A DNA stretch of 15,395 nt from Verrucomicrobiota bacterium. GTDB taxonomy: Bacteria > Verrucomicrobiota > Verrucomicrobiia > Opitutales > Opitutaceae. The notes under the pieces are model-generated. The model did no database searches and was not told the origin of the DNA. It was given only the letters and a program-made list of their open reading frames with translations. The stretch lies in NCBI GenBank assembly GCA_003694825.1, contig RFJS01000242.1, positions 1-15,395 on the forward strand, read 5' to 3'. Both the position numbers and the translations under genes were made by a program. Below are positions 1 through 7,275 of this stretch, piece after piece. Position 1 is the stretch's first letter, and every line of letters begins with the position of its first letter.

Positions 1-1982
1 CGGTGAACGATGCCAACTACACCGGCAGCGCGAGCGGCACGCTGACCATCGATAAGGCACCGGCGACGGTGACGCTCTCCGACCTCCTGCAGCGTTTCGA
101 TGGTAACCCGAAGGAGGTCGGTGTTGCGACGATTCCCGCTGGGCTGTCTTTCCTCGTGACCTATGACGGCAGCGCGACGGTGCCCTCGGCAGCCGGGGAC
201 TATGCGGTCGAGGTTGTCGTGAGCGACCCGAATTACTCGGGAGCGGCTTCCGGCACATTGACGATTTACACGGAGCCGACGATCCATGAGCAACCACAGG
301 GGGGCGTCTTTATCGAAGGTGAGCCGGTAACCTTGTCGGTCGTGGCGGAGGGCTTTCCCGCGGTGTCCTACCGGTGGCGGCGCGATGGTGAGCTGATCGC
401 GGATGCTCACGGGCCGACCCTTTCGCTCGGGAGTATTCAGCAGTCGGATGCCGGGGCATACGAGATTGTCGTGAGTAACATCGGCGGTTCGGTGGTCAGC
501 AGCAAAGCCGTCGTTTCCGTCGAGCCGATGTTCTCCGGCGTCTGGTTCGGCGGGTTTGACGGCGCGGACGGCCGGTGGGCGCTGGTGCTCGGCGAGGATG
601 GTTCGGGGCGCTATTTCGCCCACCATCCCGGGGTCGGTCTCGTGTTTGTTTCAGAGGTCGCGGTGGATGGGACCGGGCATTTTACCGGCACCGCCAGCCC
701 GCATCCGTCGTCGGCCGGCGGATTGCCCGGGATGCTTGCCGTTAGCGGTGCGATTGTCGGCCGGGATGTATCGGGAAGCATCTCCGGTGTCAGTGCCGGG
801 TTTTCGGGCACGCGCGACCTCGCAGCCGTGGCGTCGGCCGTCCCGGCGGGCTGGAGCGTTGCGCCCGAGACCAATGCGACCACGGGCGAGAGCTTCCTCG
901 TCACCGGTCCGAGTGGAGCGGCCTTCCTGCTCGTGGCCACGGATGTGCTGGTGGACAGCGGGCTCGGCATTGCCGACAGCGAAGGACAGGTCGCGGTGAA
1001 CCTCGATGCGGGCGCCGCGGCGGCATTTTCCGTGGAGGGCGAAACGGGCCAGGTGCGGGGGACGGTGACGCCCGGTGGCACCGGTGCTGCGATGGCCTTC
1101 CTCGGGGTGAACCAGGGTGTCGCCCCGATCAACCGTATCCTCAATCTGTCGACGCGCGGGGTGGTGCGCGGGGGCGACGAGCAGATGATCGCCGGGTTCG
1201 TCATCGGGGGGACGGGCACGCGTCGGGTGCTGGTCCGGGCCGCGGGGCCGACGTTGACGGCGGAACCCTTCAATCTCTCCGGTGCGCTCGCGGATCCGAT
1301 CGTCGAGATCGTGCGCAACAACCCGGACGGCAGCCAGACGCGGGTGGCGTGGAATGATGACTGGGGCGACGCTGCCAACGCGGAGGCCATTCGCGAAGCC
1401 GAAGTTCCTGTCGGGGCCTTTCCTCTGCTCGACGGCAGCCGCGATGCGGCGCTGCTCATCGACCTTGAGCCGGGCTCCTACACGGCGATTGTGTCGAGCG
1501 GTGACGGCGCGGCCGGCATCGCGATTGCGGAGGTGTATTCGGTCGATGATGCGCCGGGACAGCCCACACGCCTCTTGAACATCTCCACGCGCGCCTATGT
1601 AGGAAGCGGCGACGACGTCCTGATCCCCGGATTCATCACCGCGGGAAATTACCCGCGCAAGCTGCTGATCCGGGCGGTGGGGCCGACGCTCGTCGAGAAT
1701 TTCGGGTTCGATCCCGAGAGCACCCTCGCGGATCCGGTCGTGAAGATTATTCCTGCTGATGGCGGCGATCCGCTCCTCGTGGTCGAGGACTGGGAAAGCC
1801 TGGGGCAGGCCGAGGCCATCGGGACGATCAGCTCTTCGGTGGGGGCCTTCGACCTGGTGGAGGGCAGCCGCGATGCGGCGGTGCTCTTCACGGTCGAGCC
1901 GGGCAAGACCTACACGATCGAGGTGTCGGGCCGGGACGGTGCTTCCGGTGTCGCCCTGGCCGAGGTATACGAGGTGCCTTGA
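1..1982 (+). CDS. Large exported beta-rich protein (MBG, Ig-like, tandem C-terminal domains), 5'-truncated
   Basis: This is the 3' part of a gene that begins upstream of the window; the first whole codon is at position 3 and 659 residues are visible. Residues 1-16 are the tail of one MBG-type repeat, and about 20-88 form a complete one (SDPNYSGAASGTLTI against NDANYTGSASGTLTI). Residues about 91-173 look like an Ig-like domain, with the core Trp in YRWRRDG and the DAGAYE motif, but without the disulfide cysteines. Residues about 175-370 are glycine-rich beta repeats (FSGVWFGGF, WALVLGEDGSG). Residues about 376-517 and 520-659 are two copies of a domain common in Verrucomicrobia secreted proteins. 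The visible part contains no cysteine and no C-terminal sorting signal or membrane anchor. A surface or secreted adhesion/structural role is inferred; no enzymatic motif is visible. It is convergent with the transporter gene downstream. Confidence 0.85.
   Translation, partial: VNDANYTGSASGTLTIDKAPATVTLSDLLQRFDGNPKEVGVATIPAGLSFLVTYDGSATVPSAAGDYAVEVVVSDPNYSGAASGTLTIYTEPTIHEQPQGGVFIEGEPVTLSVVAEGFPAVSYRWRRDGELIADAHGPTLSLGSIQQSDAGAYEIVVSNIGGSVVSSKAVVSVEPMFSGVWFGGFDGADGRWALVLGEDGSGRYFAHHPGVGLVFVSEVAVDGTGHFTGTASPHPSSAGGLPGMLAVSGAIVGRDVSGSISGVSAGFSGTRDLAAVASAVPAGWSVAPETNATTGESFLVTGPSGAAFLLVATDVLVDSGLGIADSEGQVAVNLDAGAAAAFSVEGETGQVRGTVTPGGTGAAMAFLGVNQGVAPINRILNLSTRGVVRGGDEQMIAGFVIGGTGTRRVLVRAAGPTLTAEPFNLSGALADPIVEIVRNNPDGSQTRVAWNDDWGDAANAEAIREAEVPVGAFPLLDGSRDAALLIDLEPGSYTAIVSSGDGAAGIAIAEVYSVDDAPGQPTRLLNISTRAYVGSGDDVLIPGFITAGNYPRKLLIRAVGPTLVENFGFDPESTLADPVVKIIPADGGDPLLVVEDWESLGQAEAIGTISSSVGAFDLVEGSRDAAVLFTVEPGKTYTIEVSGRDGASGVALAEVYEVP
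1128..1979 (+). repeat. Tandem duplication of a ~140-residue C-terminal domain
   Basis: The end of the exported protein consists of two diverged copies of one domain, spanning 1128-1553 and 1560-1979. Matching blocks occur in the same order in both: ILNLSTRG / LLNISTRA, IAGFVI / IPGFIT, VLVRAAGPTL / LLIRAVGPTL, LADPIVEI / LADPVVKI, VGAFPLLDGSRDAALL / VGAFDLVEGSRDAAVL, and AEVYSV / AEVYEV. The likeness is at protein level and the DNA copies have drifted, so this is an old domain duplication and not a recent repeat. Its function is unknown to me. Confidence 0.8.
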
Positions 1983-2163
1983 GCCAACCTCGAGCACGCC
2001 GCCGCCGGGCGGTGCGCCCGAGGCCTGCGGTCGTTACCCGGAAAGGAACGCAAGCGGAATCGCCTGCGGGTGCAAGGGGAATACCGGTGCGCGTCGCTTT
2101 CCACCGGTCGGCGCCGCTGTCGCGGGGGCGCGCAACGCGCCGGAAAGCGGAAGGCCGGTCGCG
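1983..2163. other. Convergent intergenic region with GC-rich hairpins
   Basis: No coding signal is seen between the two convergent genes. Three perfect short hairpins are visible: 2006-2020 (6-bp stem, loop GTG), 2083-2108 (arms ACCGGTG and CACCGGT, 12-nt loop) and 2127-2141 (6-bp stem GGCGCG/CGCGCC, loop CAA). None is followed by a T-run on either strand, so they are not canonical intrinsic terminators. They could support factor-dependent or bidirectional termination. Confidence 0.35.
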
Positions 2164-3557
2164 TCAGGCGCGCTGCTTGCGGTCGATGGCGTTGGCGAGG
2201 AAGCCGTAGATGGCGATCACCACAAAGCAGAGGGCGGGAAGAAAGAAGGAGACGCGGACGGACTCCAGATACATGCCGGCGATCGTCATGCCTTCGCCGT
2301 CGATGATGCCGCCCTGCAGGCGGGGCATGATCGCACCGCCGACGATGGCGAAGATCAGGCCGGCCGAGCCGAGCTTGGCGTCATTGGGCGTGAGCCCCTC
2401 GAGGGCGATCCCGTAGATCGTCGGAAACATCAGCGACATGCACCCGGAGACACCGATCAGGCACCAAAGCCCCGCCATGCCTGGACGAAGATGGCGCCGA
2501 GCGTGAGCAGCAGGCCGCCGATGGCGAGGGCGCCGAGGAGGATGCCGGGGTTGAGGTAGCGCAGGATGAAGGTGCAGATGAAGCGGCTCGTGAGGAACAG
2601 GCACATCGCGACGATATTGTAGTTTTGCGCCTGGGCCGCCGTGAGCCCGACGAGGGTCATTCCGTAGTGGATGATAAACGTCCAGCACATGATCTGCGCG
2701 CCCACGTAGAAGGTCTGGGCGACGACACCGCCGACGTAGTGAAAGTTGTTGAAGAGGTGCCGCATGAGCGGGCCCAGCTCGATCTTTTCCTCCTCTCGGC
2801 CGGTGTCGGGCATCCGGGAGACGGCGAAGAGGATGAGCACCGCGATCACCACCAGAGCGATGATGACGTAGGGGATGCGGACCACGGCGAGGTCGTGCGC
2901 CTGCATCGCCAGATGCTCCTCCGGGTGGGCGGCGGCGAAGGCTTCGAGCGACTCGTTGATGAGGCCGTCGACGACGCTCGGGAGCATATTGGCGTATTCC
3001 GGGTGCGCCTCGAGCTGTTGCTGGCGGAACTCGGCCACCTTCAGATTTGGCAGGATGAACATGCTCGCCACGAGCATGCCGGTCAGGGAGCCGATGGGAT
3101 TGAAGGCCTGGGCGAGATTGAGCCGGCGCGTGGCCGTCTCGGCCGGACCCATCGACAGGATGTAGGGATTGGCGCTGGTTTCGAGGAAGGCCAGGCCGAA
3201 GGTCAGCACATAGAACCCGACGAGGAAGATGTTGAACGCCATCATCGTGCTCGCGGGGATGGTGAGCAGGGCGCCGGCGGCATAGAGGCCGAGCCCGATG
3301 AGGATGCCCCACTTGAAGGAGAGCTTGCGGATCACCAGGGCGGCGGGAATGGCCATGGTGGCGTAGCCGCCGTAGAAGGCCCACTGGACCAGGCTGCTCT
3401 GCGCGTTGCTGATCAGAAAGATCTCCTTGAAGGCGCGAACCAGCGGGTTGGTCACATCATTGGCGAAGCCCCAGAGTGCGAAGAGCGTGGTGACGAGGAT
3501 GAACGGATAGAGGAATTGGGCCGGAACGACTTTCGGGGAGTCGGATTTCGCATCCAT
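2164..3557 (-). pseudogene. FucP-family sugar/H+ symporter (MFS), interrupted by a frameshift
   Basis: This would be an inner-membrane major-facilitator permease importing a sugar with protons. The first frame runs from ATG at 3557 to about 2481 (359 residues) and then hits a stop at 2457. The remaining 104 residues continue in another frame from about 2478 to 2164. Joined with one base restored, the protein is about 464 residues with roughly 12 hydrophobic segments, normal for the family. FucP hallmarks are present: LWGFAND (residues 28-34), FLETSANP (124-131), RLNLAQAFN (145-153) and, in the second frame, CMSLMFPTIYG. Glu126 matches E. coli FucP Glu135, while the position of FucP Asp46 is Asn37. 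I chose the ATG at 3557 because it gives the family's short N-terminus; an earlier in-frame ATG at 3674 adds a low-complexity tail. Whether the break is real decay or a base error cannot be told here. The substrate is unknown; fucose is only one candidate. Confidence 0.85.
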
Positions 3558-3802
3558 GGAGTTTTTTGAGGTTTGGGTATTCTTTCGGGTTGAACGCGTT
3601 GACGGGGTGTCTGCCGTGCGGGCCGCAGGTCGATCAGGACCGCACAGACCCGGGTGCGCCGGGGATGGGAACACGCTGGCGAGCGGTTCAGGGCGGAAGT
3701 TTAGCTGGCGCGATCATGCGGCGGAATGGCTTTTTTTGAGTAATGGATGACGAAAATTGACCCGGCAGGGAGCGGCGCACAGCCGGCCTCCGGTCGGGTA
3801 CG
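3558..3802. other. Intergenic region upstream of the transporter
   Basis: This 245-bp gap lies between the terminator of the sugar cluster and the transporter start. I see no convincing open frame. It should carry the transporter's promoter on the minus strand, since the terminator at 3803-3835 separates it from the upstream cluster. No good -35/-10 pair stands out. The only short symmetric element is AACGCGTT at 3593-3600, about 36 nt before the start codon, too short to call an operator. There is no clear Shine-Dalgarno sequence before the transporter ATG. Confidence 0.4.
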
Positions 3803-3835
3803 AAAAAGCACGCGGCCGCTTGCGCAGCCGCGTGC
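3803..3835 (-). terminator. Intrinsic terminator of the sugar-cluster operon
   Basis: A perfect 9-bp stem (GCACGCGGC at 3808-3816 with GCCGCGTGC at 3827-3835, 10-nt loop) is followed on the minus strand by five T residues (AAAAA at 3803-3807 on the plus strand). It lies 40 nt past the stop codon of the SDR gene in the direction of transcription. The stem plus T-run is a standard Rho-independent terminator. It suggests the minus-strand cluster ends here and the transporter is transcribed separately. Confidence 0.85.
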
Positions 3836-3875
3836 CCGTTCGCATGAGGGAGGAGAGAATCGTCCGATACGAAGG

Positions 3876-4649
3876 CTACAGTCGCGGAATGGTCAGGCCG
3901 CCATCGACCATGATGACCTGCCCGGTGGAGAAGGGGAAGTCACCGCGGGCGAGGGAGGCGACGGCCTTGCCGATGTCTTCGGGATACCCCCAGCGGGGCT
4001 GCACGCAGAGACCTTCGGCGATGAGCTTGTCGTATTTCTCCGTCACAGCCGCGGTCATGTCCGTCTTGATGACTCCCGGGCGCACTTCGTAGACGGGGAT
4101 GCCTTCCGCGCCGAGGCGGGCAGCAAAGAGCTGTGAGAGCATGGCGAAGCCGGCCTTGGCGATGCAGTATTCGCCGCGGTTGATGGAGACGACCGTGGCG
4201 GAGATGGAGGTGATGTTGACGATCGCCGCTTCGAACTGCGGGTCTTCCTTGCGGGTGGCCACCATGTCCCGGGCGATGGCCTGGGTGAGAAAGAAGGCTC
4301 CCTTCAGGTTGGTGTCGAGGACGCGGTCGTAGCTTTCCTCGCTCGTCTCCAGAAGGTCGGCACGGACCTTGGGGGCGACCCCGGCGTTGTTGACGAGGAG
4401 GTTGAGGGCGCGCCCAACGGTCTTGTGGACGACTTCGAGGATGGCGGCACGACCTTCGTTCGAGCCGATGTCACCTTGCGCGTAGGTGACCTCGACGCCA
4501 TGCTCGCGAAGCTGGCCAAGTGGCTCCTGCACGGCCTCTTCGGGGCGCACGCCGTTGATGATGAGGTTCCACCCCTCGCGGGCGAGCGCGGAGGCGATGC
4601 CGAAGCCGATGCCCCGGCTGCCTCCAGTGATGAGCGCGGTCTTTTTCAT
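3876..4649 (-). CDS. Short-chain dehydrogenase/reductase (SDR), sugar or polyol oxidoreductase
   Basis: A classical SDR of 257 residues, the usual length for the family, cytoplasmic and NAD(P)-dependent. Visible motifs are the dinucleotide loop TGGSRGIG (8-15), Asp60 in GDI, NNAG (87-90), Asn114, the catalytic set Ser148-Tyr161-Lys165 (YCIAK) and the PGVIKTDM segment after strand 6. Automatic annotation may name it 3-ketoacyl-ACP reductase, but its position last in a sugar-oxidation cluster points to a carbohydrate substrate; that is inference. It starts 9 nt after the Gfo/Idh/MocA gene, and a good Shine-Dalgarno sequence overlaps the upstream stop codon, suggesting translational coupling. 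A terminator follows. Confidence 0.93.
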   Translation of the reverse strand: MKKTALITGGSRGIGFGIASALAREGWNLIINGVRPEEAVQEPLGQLREHGVEVTYAQGDIGSNEGRAAILEVVHKTVGRALNLLVNNAGVAPKVRADLLETSEESYDRVLDTNLKGAFFLTQAIARDMVATRKEDPQFEAAIVNITSISATVVSINRGEYCIAKAGFAMLSQLFAARLGAEGIPVYEVRPGVIKTDMTAAVTEKYDKLIAEGLCVQPRWGYPEDIGKAVASLARGDFPFSTGQVIMVDGGLTIPRL

Positions 4650-4655
4650 GGCGAG

Positions 4656-4660
4656 CCCTT
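4656..4660 (-). promoter_or_regulatory. Shine-Dalgarno sequence of the SDR gene, overlapping the upstream stop codon
   Basis: On the minus strand the sequence reads TAAGGG: the TAA stop of the dehydrogenase gene overlaps AAGGG, which sits 6 nt before the SDR ATG. This is one of the few clear ribosome binding sites in the window. It supports both the chosen start and coupled translation of the two genes. Confidence 0.55.
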
Positions 4661-5819
4661 ATGCTTTCAGCTCGGGAAGCTCGACCCACGCGCGCTTTTC
4701 CCAGCTCTCGAGACCCTTCTCGGCGAGCTGCACGCCCTTGGCGCCCTCGAGCAGAGTCCAGCGGAACGGGGTGTCGAGAACGACGTGCTTGAGGAAGAGT
4801 TCCCACTGCACCTTGAAGGCGTTGTCGTAGATCTCCTGATCCGGCACCTCGGACCAGTCGTCGAAGAAGTTGATGGGCTGGTCGATGTCGGGATTCCAGA
4901 CGGGCTTGGGAGTGTTGCCGTAGTGCTGCAGGAAGCACTTGCGCAGGCCGGCGGTGGCGGAGCCGAGTTCGCCGTCGACGTGGAGGGTGAGCAGGTCGGC
5001 GCGGCGCACGCGGGTGGCCCAGGAGCAATTGAAGTTCACGATGATCTCACCGTCCGGGCCCTCGAGCTCGAACATGGCGTAGGCGGCATCGTCGGCGGTG
5101 CACTTGAAGCGGTTGCCCTGTTCGTCGACGCGCTCCTTGATGTGGGTGGCGCCGCGGCACATCACGGACTTCGTCGGCCCGAAGATGTTGTCGAGCACGT
5201 AGCGCCAGTGGCAGAGCATGTCGATGATCATGCCCCCGCCGTCTTCCTTGCGGTAATTCCAGGACGGACGCTGGGCCGGGACGGTGTCGCCTTCGAAGAC
5301 CCAGTAGCCGAAGTCGCCGGTGACGGCGAAGATGCGGCCGAAGAAGCCCTTCTGGATGGCGCGCTGAAGCTTGAGCAGGCCGGGCAGCCAGAGCTTGTCC
5401 TGGACGACGCCGTTTTTCACGCCCTTCTCCTTGCAGAACTGATTCAGCTCGTAGGCGGTCTCGGTATCGACGGCGGTGGGCTTTTCACAGTAGACGTGCT
5501 TGCCGGCGGTGGCCGCGGCCTTCACGGCATCGGCGCGACGCAAGGTGCTCTGCGAGTCGAAATAGACCGGATACGCGGGATCGCCGAGGACGCTGTCCAG
5601 ATCGGTCGTCCACTTCTCGACGCCGCTGCGGGCGCTGAGCTCGCGGAGTTTGACCTCGTTGCGACCGACGAGGATGGGATCGGGCATGATCGTCTCGGTC
5701 GGGCTGACGTGGACGCCGCCCTGCTTGATGATTTCGACGATCGAGCGCATGAGGTGCTGGTTGGTGCCCATGCGCCCGGTGACGCCATTCATGATGATGC
5801 CGACGCGGTGTTGTTTCAT
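4659..5819 (-). CDS. Gfo/Idh/MocA-family dehydrogenase
   Basis: A 386-residue NAD(P)-dependent oxidoreductase of the glucose-fructose oxidoreductase / inositol dehydrogenase type, probably acting on a sugar, polyol or sugar acid in the cytoplasm. An N-terminal Rossmann fold is followed by the family EKP motif (112-114) in GKHVYCEKP. The second half has GGGMIIDMLCHW (194-205), where Asp200 and His204 fit the family's catalytic Asp/His pair. Unusually, the N-terminal loop reads NGVTGRMG (11-18), like the GxxGRMG nucleotide loop of dihydrodipicolinate reductase. It lies between the TIM-barrel gene (57-nt gap) and the SDR gene (9-nt gap), so the three products probably act in sequence on one substrate. 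The start has only a weak purine-rich stretch ahead of it. The exact substrate cannot be read from the sequence. Confidence 0.92.
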   Translation of the reverse strand: MKQHRVGIIMNGVTGRMGTNQHLMRSIVEIIKQGGVHVSPTETIMPDPILVGRNEVKLRELSARSGVEKWTTDLDSVLGDPAYPVYFDSQSTLRRADAVKAAATAGKHVYCEKPTAVDTETAYELNQFCKEKGVKNGVVQDKLWLPGLLKLQRAIQKGFFGRIFAVTGDFGYWVFEGDTVPAQRPSWNYRKEDGGGMIIDMLCHWRYVLDNIFGPTKSVMCRGATHIKERVDEQGNRFKCTADDAAYAMFELEGPDGEIIVNFNCSWATRVRRADLLTLHVDGELGSATAGLRKCFLQHYGNTPKPVWNPDIDQPINFFDDWSEVPDQEIYDNAFKVQWELFLKHVVLDTPFRWTLLEGAKGVQLAEKGLESWEKRAWVELPELKA

Positions 5820-5876
5820 GATGTTTTCCGTATTTTCAGGGTGTTGGTGAATTGATGAATGAGAGGGTGGGCCGGT

Positions 5877-6689
5877 TCAGACGTGTTTGAGGTAGGCGTC
5901 GATGATGTCGGCCAGGTATTGATCCGGATCGCGCTTCCAGAGGCGGTCGGAGAAGATCTCGACTTCGATGAAGCCGTCGAACCCGGTGGCCTCGACGATG
6001 CGGCGCAGGTGGGGGAGGTCGATGCAGCCTTCTCCCATGAGCCCGCGATCGTTGAGAAGATCGACGGTGGGCGTGCGCCAGTCGCACACGTGCAGACCAC
6101 AGATGCGCCTGCCGGCGCGGGCCACCTCGGCCTCGAGGTTGGGGTCCCACCAGACGTGGTAGGCGTCGACGGCGATGCCCACCCAGTCCGCGCCGACTTC
6201 GTCGATGATGTCGTTGGACTGGCCGATTGTATTGACAGCGCTGCGACAGTCGGCATACATCGGGTGGAGCGGTTCGATGGCCAGCTTGACCCCCGTGGCG
6301 GCGGCGTGGGGGACGCAGGCGGCGATTCCCTCGGTGATCTGTTTGCGCGCCTCGGGCAGCGGGATTTCCGGATCGGCGCCGCAGACGAGCACGACCTGGC
6401 CGGCGCCGATGGCGGCGGCTTCGTCGAGGCAACGGCGGTTTTCGTCGATGGCTTTCTGGCGCTCTTCGGCGGTCTTGCCGGTGAAGAAACCTCCGCGAAC
6501 GAGGGAGACGGCGGTGAGGCCGTGGTCGTCGAGGAGTTTTTTCGATTCAGCGAGGGGGCGGCCATCCAGCCATTGGCGCCAGACGCCGACGCCGGGCACG
6601 CCGGCAGCCGCGAATTTCGCGCAGGCGGTGGGAAGATCCCACTGCTTGATGGTCATGGTGTGGATGGCGCAACGGTCGAGGTTTTCCAT
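5877..6689 (-). CDS. Sugar phosphate isomerase/epimerase-like TIM-barrel protein
   Basis: A 270-residue protein of the xylose-isomerase-like TIM-barrel superfamily (AP endonuclease 2 fold), whose members isomerise, epimerise or dehydrate sugars and inositol derivatives with a divalent metal. Candidate metal ligands lie in the expected order: Glu139 (AIEPLHP), Asp175 and His178 (VDAYHVWWDP), His200 (GLHVCDW) and Glu242 (FIEVEIFS). There is no signal peptide. It is preceded by the regulator gene (49-nt gap) and followed by two dehydrogenases, which fits a non-phosphorylative sugar or inositol-like pathway. Despite the family name there is no evidence that the substrate is phosphorylated, and no kinase gene is nearby. 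No Shine-Dalgarno sequence is visible before the ATG. Confidence 0.92.
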   Translation of the reverse strand: MENLDRCAIHTMTIKQWDLPTACAKFAAAGVPGVGVWRQWLDGRPLAESKKLLDDHGLTAVSLVRGGFFTGKTAEERQKAIDENRRCLDEAAAIGAGQVVLVCGADPEIPLPEARKQITEGIAACVPHAAATGVKLAIEPLHPMYADCRSAVNTIGQSNDIIDEVGADWVGIAVDAYHVWWDPNLEAEVARAGRRICGLHVCDWRTPTVDLLNDRGLMGEGCIDLPHLRRIVEATGFDGFIEVEIFSDRLWKRDPDQYLADIIDAYLKHV

Positions 6690-6738
6690 AGAATGCGTGA
6701 GTGGATGAGTGGAGGAAGGCAGGGGGGAGCCGCGAGGA

Positions 6739-7275
6739 TCAGTAGCGTTTGTCCTTGCGCACGTGCAGGATCACGAGACGGGTGTCGGCGAGCGCTTCGT
6801 AGGTGTGCTCGAGAATGGCGTCGAACTGGATGCTCTCGCCGGCCGCGAGTTCACAGGTCTCGTGCGGAAGAAAGAGGCGGATGCGGCCTTCGAGCACCCA
6901 GCAGATTTCCGTGTCGTCGTGATGGATCTCCGGCCGGGTGATGGCCGCACCTTTCGGGGCGGTGCCGACATGGGCGGCGATGTTGGCGAAACGGATCTGC
7001 CGGAAGGAGAAGTCTCCCGACCGGTATTTCGTCTCCCCGACCCGGTGTGCGAGCGGGGATTCGGCCATGGCCAACAGGTCCGTCGCACTCATGCCGAAGG
7101 CGCGACCCAGTCGGAAGAGCGTATCGATCTCGGCTGATTGCTGGTTGCGCTCGAGTTTCGAGATCACCGCAACCGACACGCCCGATAACCTGGAGAGATC
7201 GGCGAGGGTCATCCCGTGCTGCTGCCGGAGATTGCGAAGCACGGAGAAGTCGAACTTGGGTTGCGGCTCACTCAT
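6739..7275 (-). CDS. XRE-family transcriptional regulator with C-terminal cupin domain
   Basis: A 178-residue DNA-binding regulator. Residues about 10-68 form an XRE/Cro-type helix-turn-helix (LRNLRQQHGMTLADLSRLSG, then VAVISKLERNQ), and about 105-172 form a cupin beta-barrel with His118/His119, Glu123, the glycine turn WVLEGRIRL and His157 (ILEHTY), which could bind a metal or small ligand. Such HTH-cupin proteins commonly repress or activate adjacent catabolic genes in response to their substrate. It is the first gene of the minus-strand cluster and is divergent from rpmI, so it is the likely regulator of the following three genes and possibly of itself. No Shine-Dalgarno sequence is seen. 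The ATG chosen gives the usual short N-terminus before the HTH. Confidence 0.93.
   Translation of the reverse strand: MSEPQPKFDFSVLRNLRQQHGMTLADLSRLSGVSVAVISKLERNQQSAEIDTLFRLGRAFGMSATDLLAMAESPLAHRVGETKYRSGDFSFRQIRFANIAAHVGTAPKGAAITRPEIHHDDTEICWVLEGRIRLFLPHETCELAAGESIQFDAILEHTYEALADTRLVILHVRKDKRY

Noticed and set aside
2470..2490. Programmed ribosomal frameshift in the transporter gene
   Set aside because: A -1 shift would restore the frame, but there is no X XXY YYZ slippery heptamer at the junction and no reason for a transporter to use one. A base deletion or read error is simpler.
3593..3600. AACGCGTT palindrome as a LacI-type operator before the transporter
   Set aside because: The symmetry covers only 8 bp and does not extend into the flanks; short CG-centred palindromes occur by chance in GC-rich DNA.
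3558..3674. Earlier in-frame start for the transporter at 3674
   Set aside because: It would add 39 Pro/Ser/Thr/Arg-rich residues not seen in the family; ATG at 3557 gives the usual short cytoplasmic N-terminus.
4425..5855. 476-codon plus-strand open frame over the dehydrogenase gene
   Set aside because: Antisense to the Gfo/Idh/MocA and SDR genes, which have clear catalytic motifs on the other strand.
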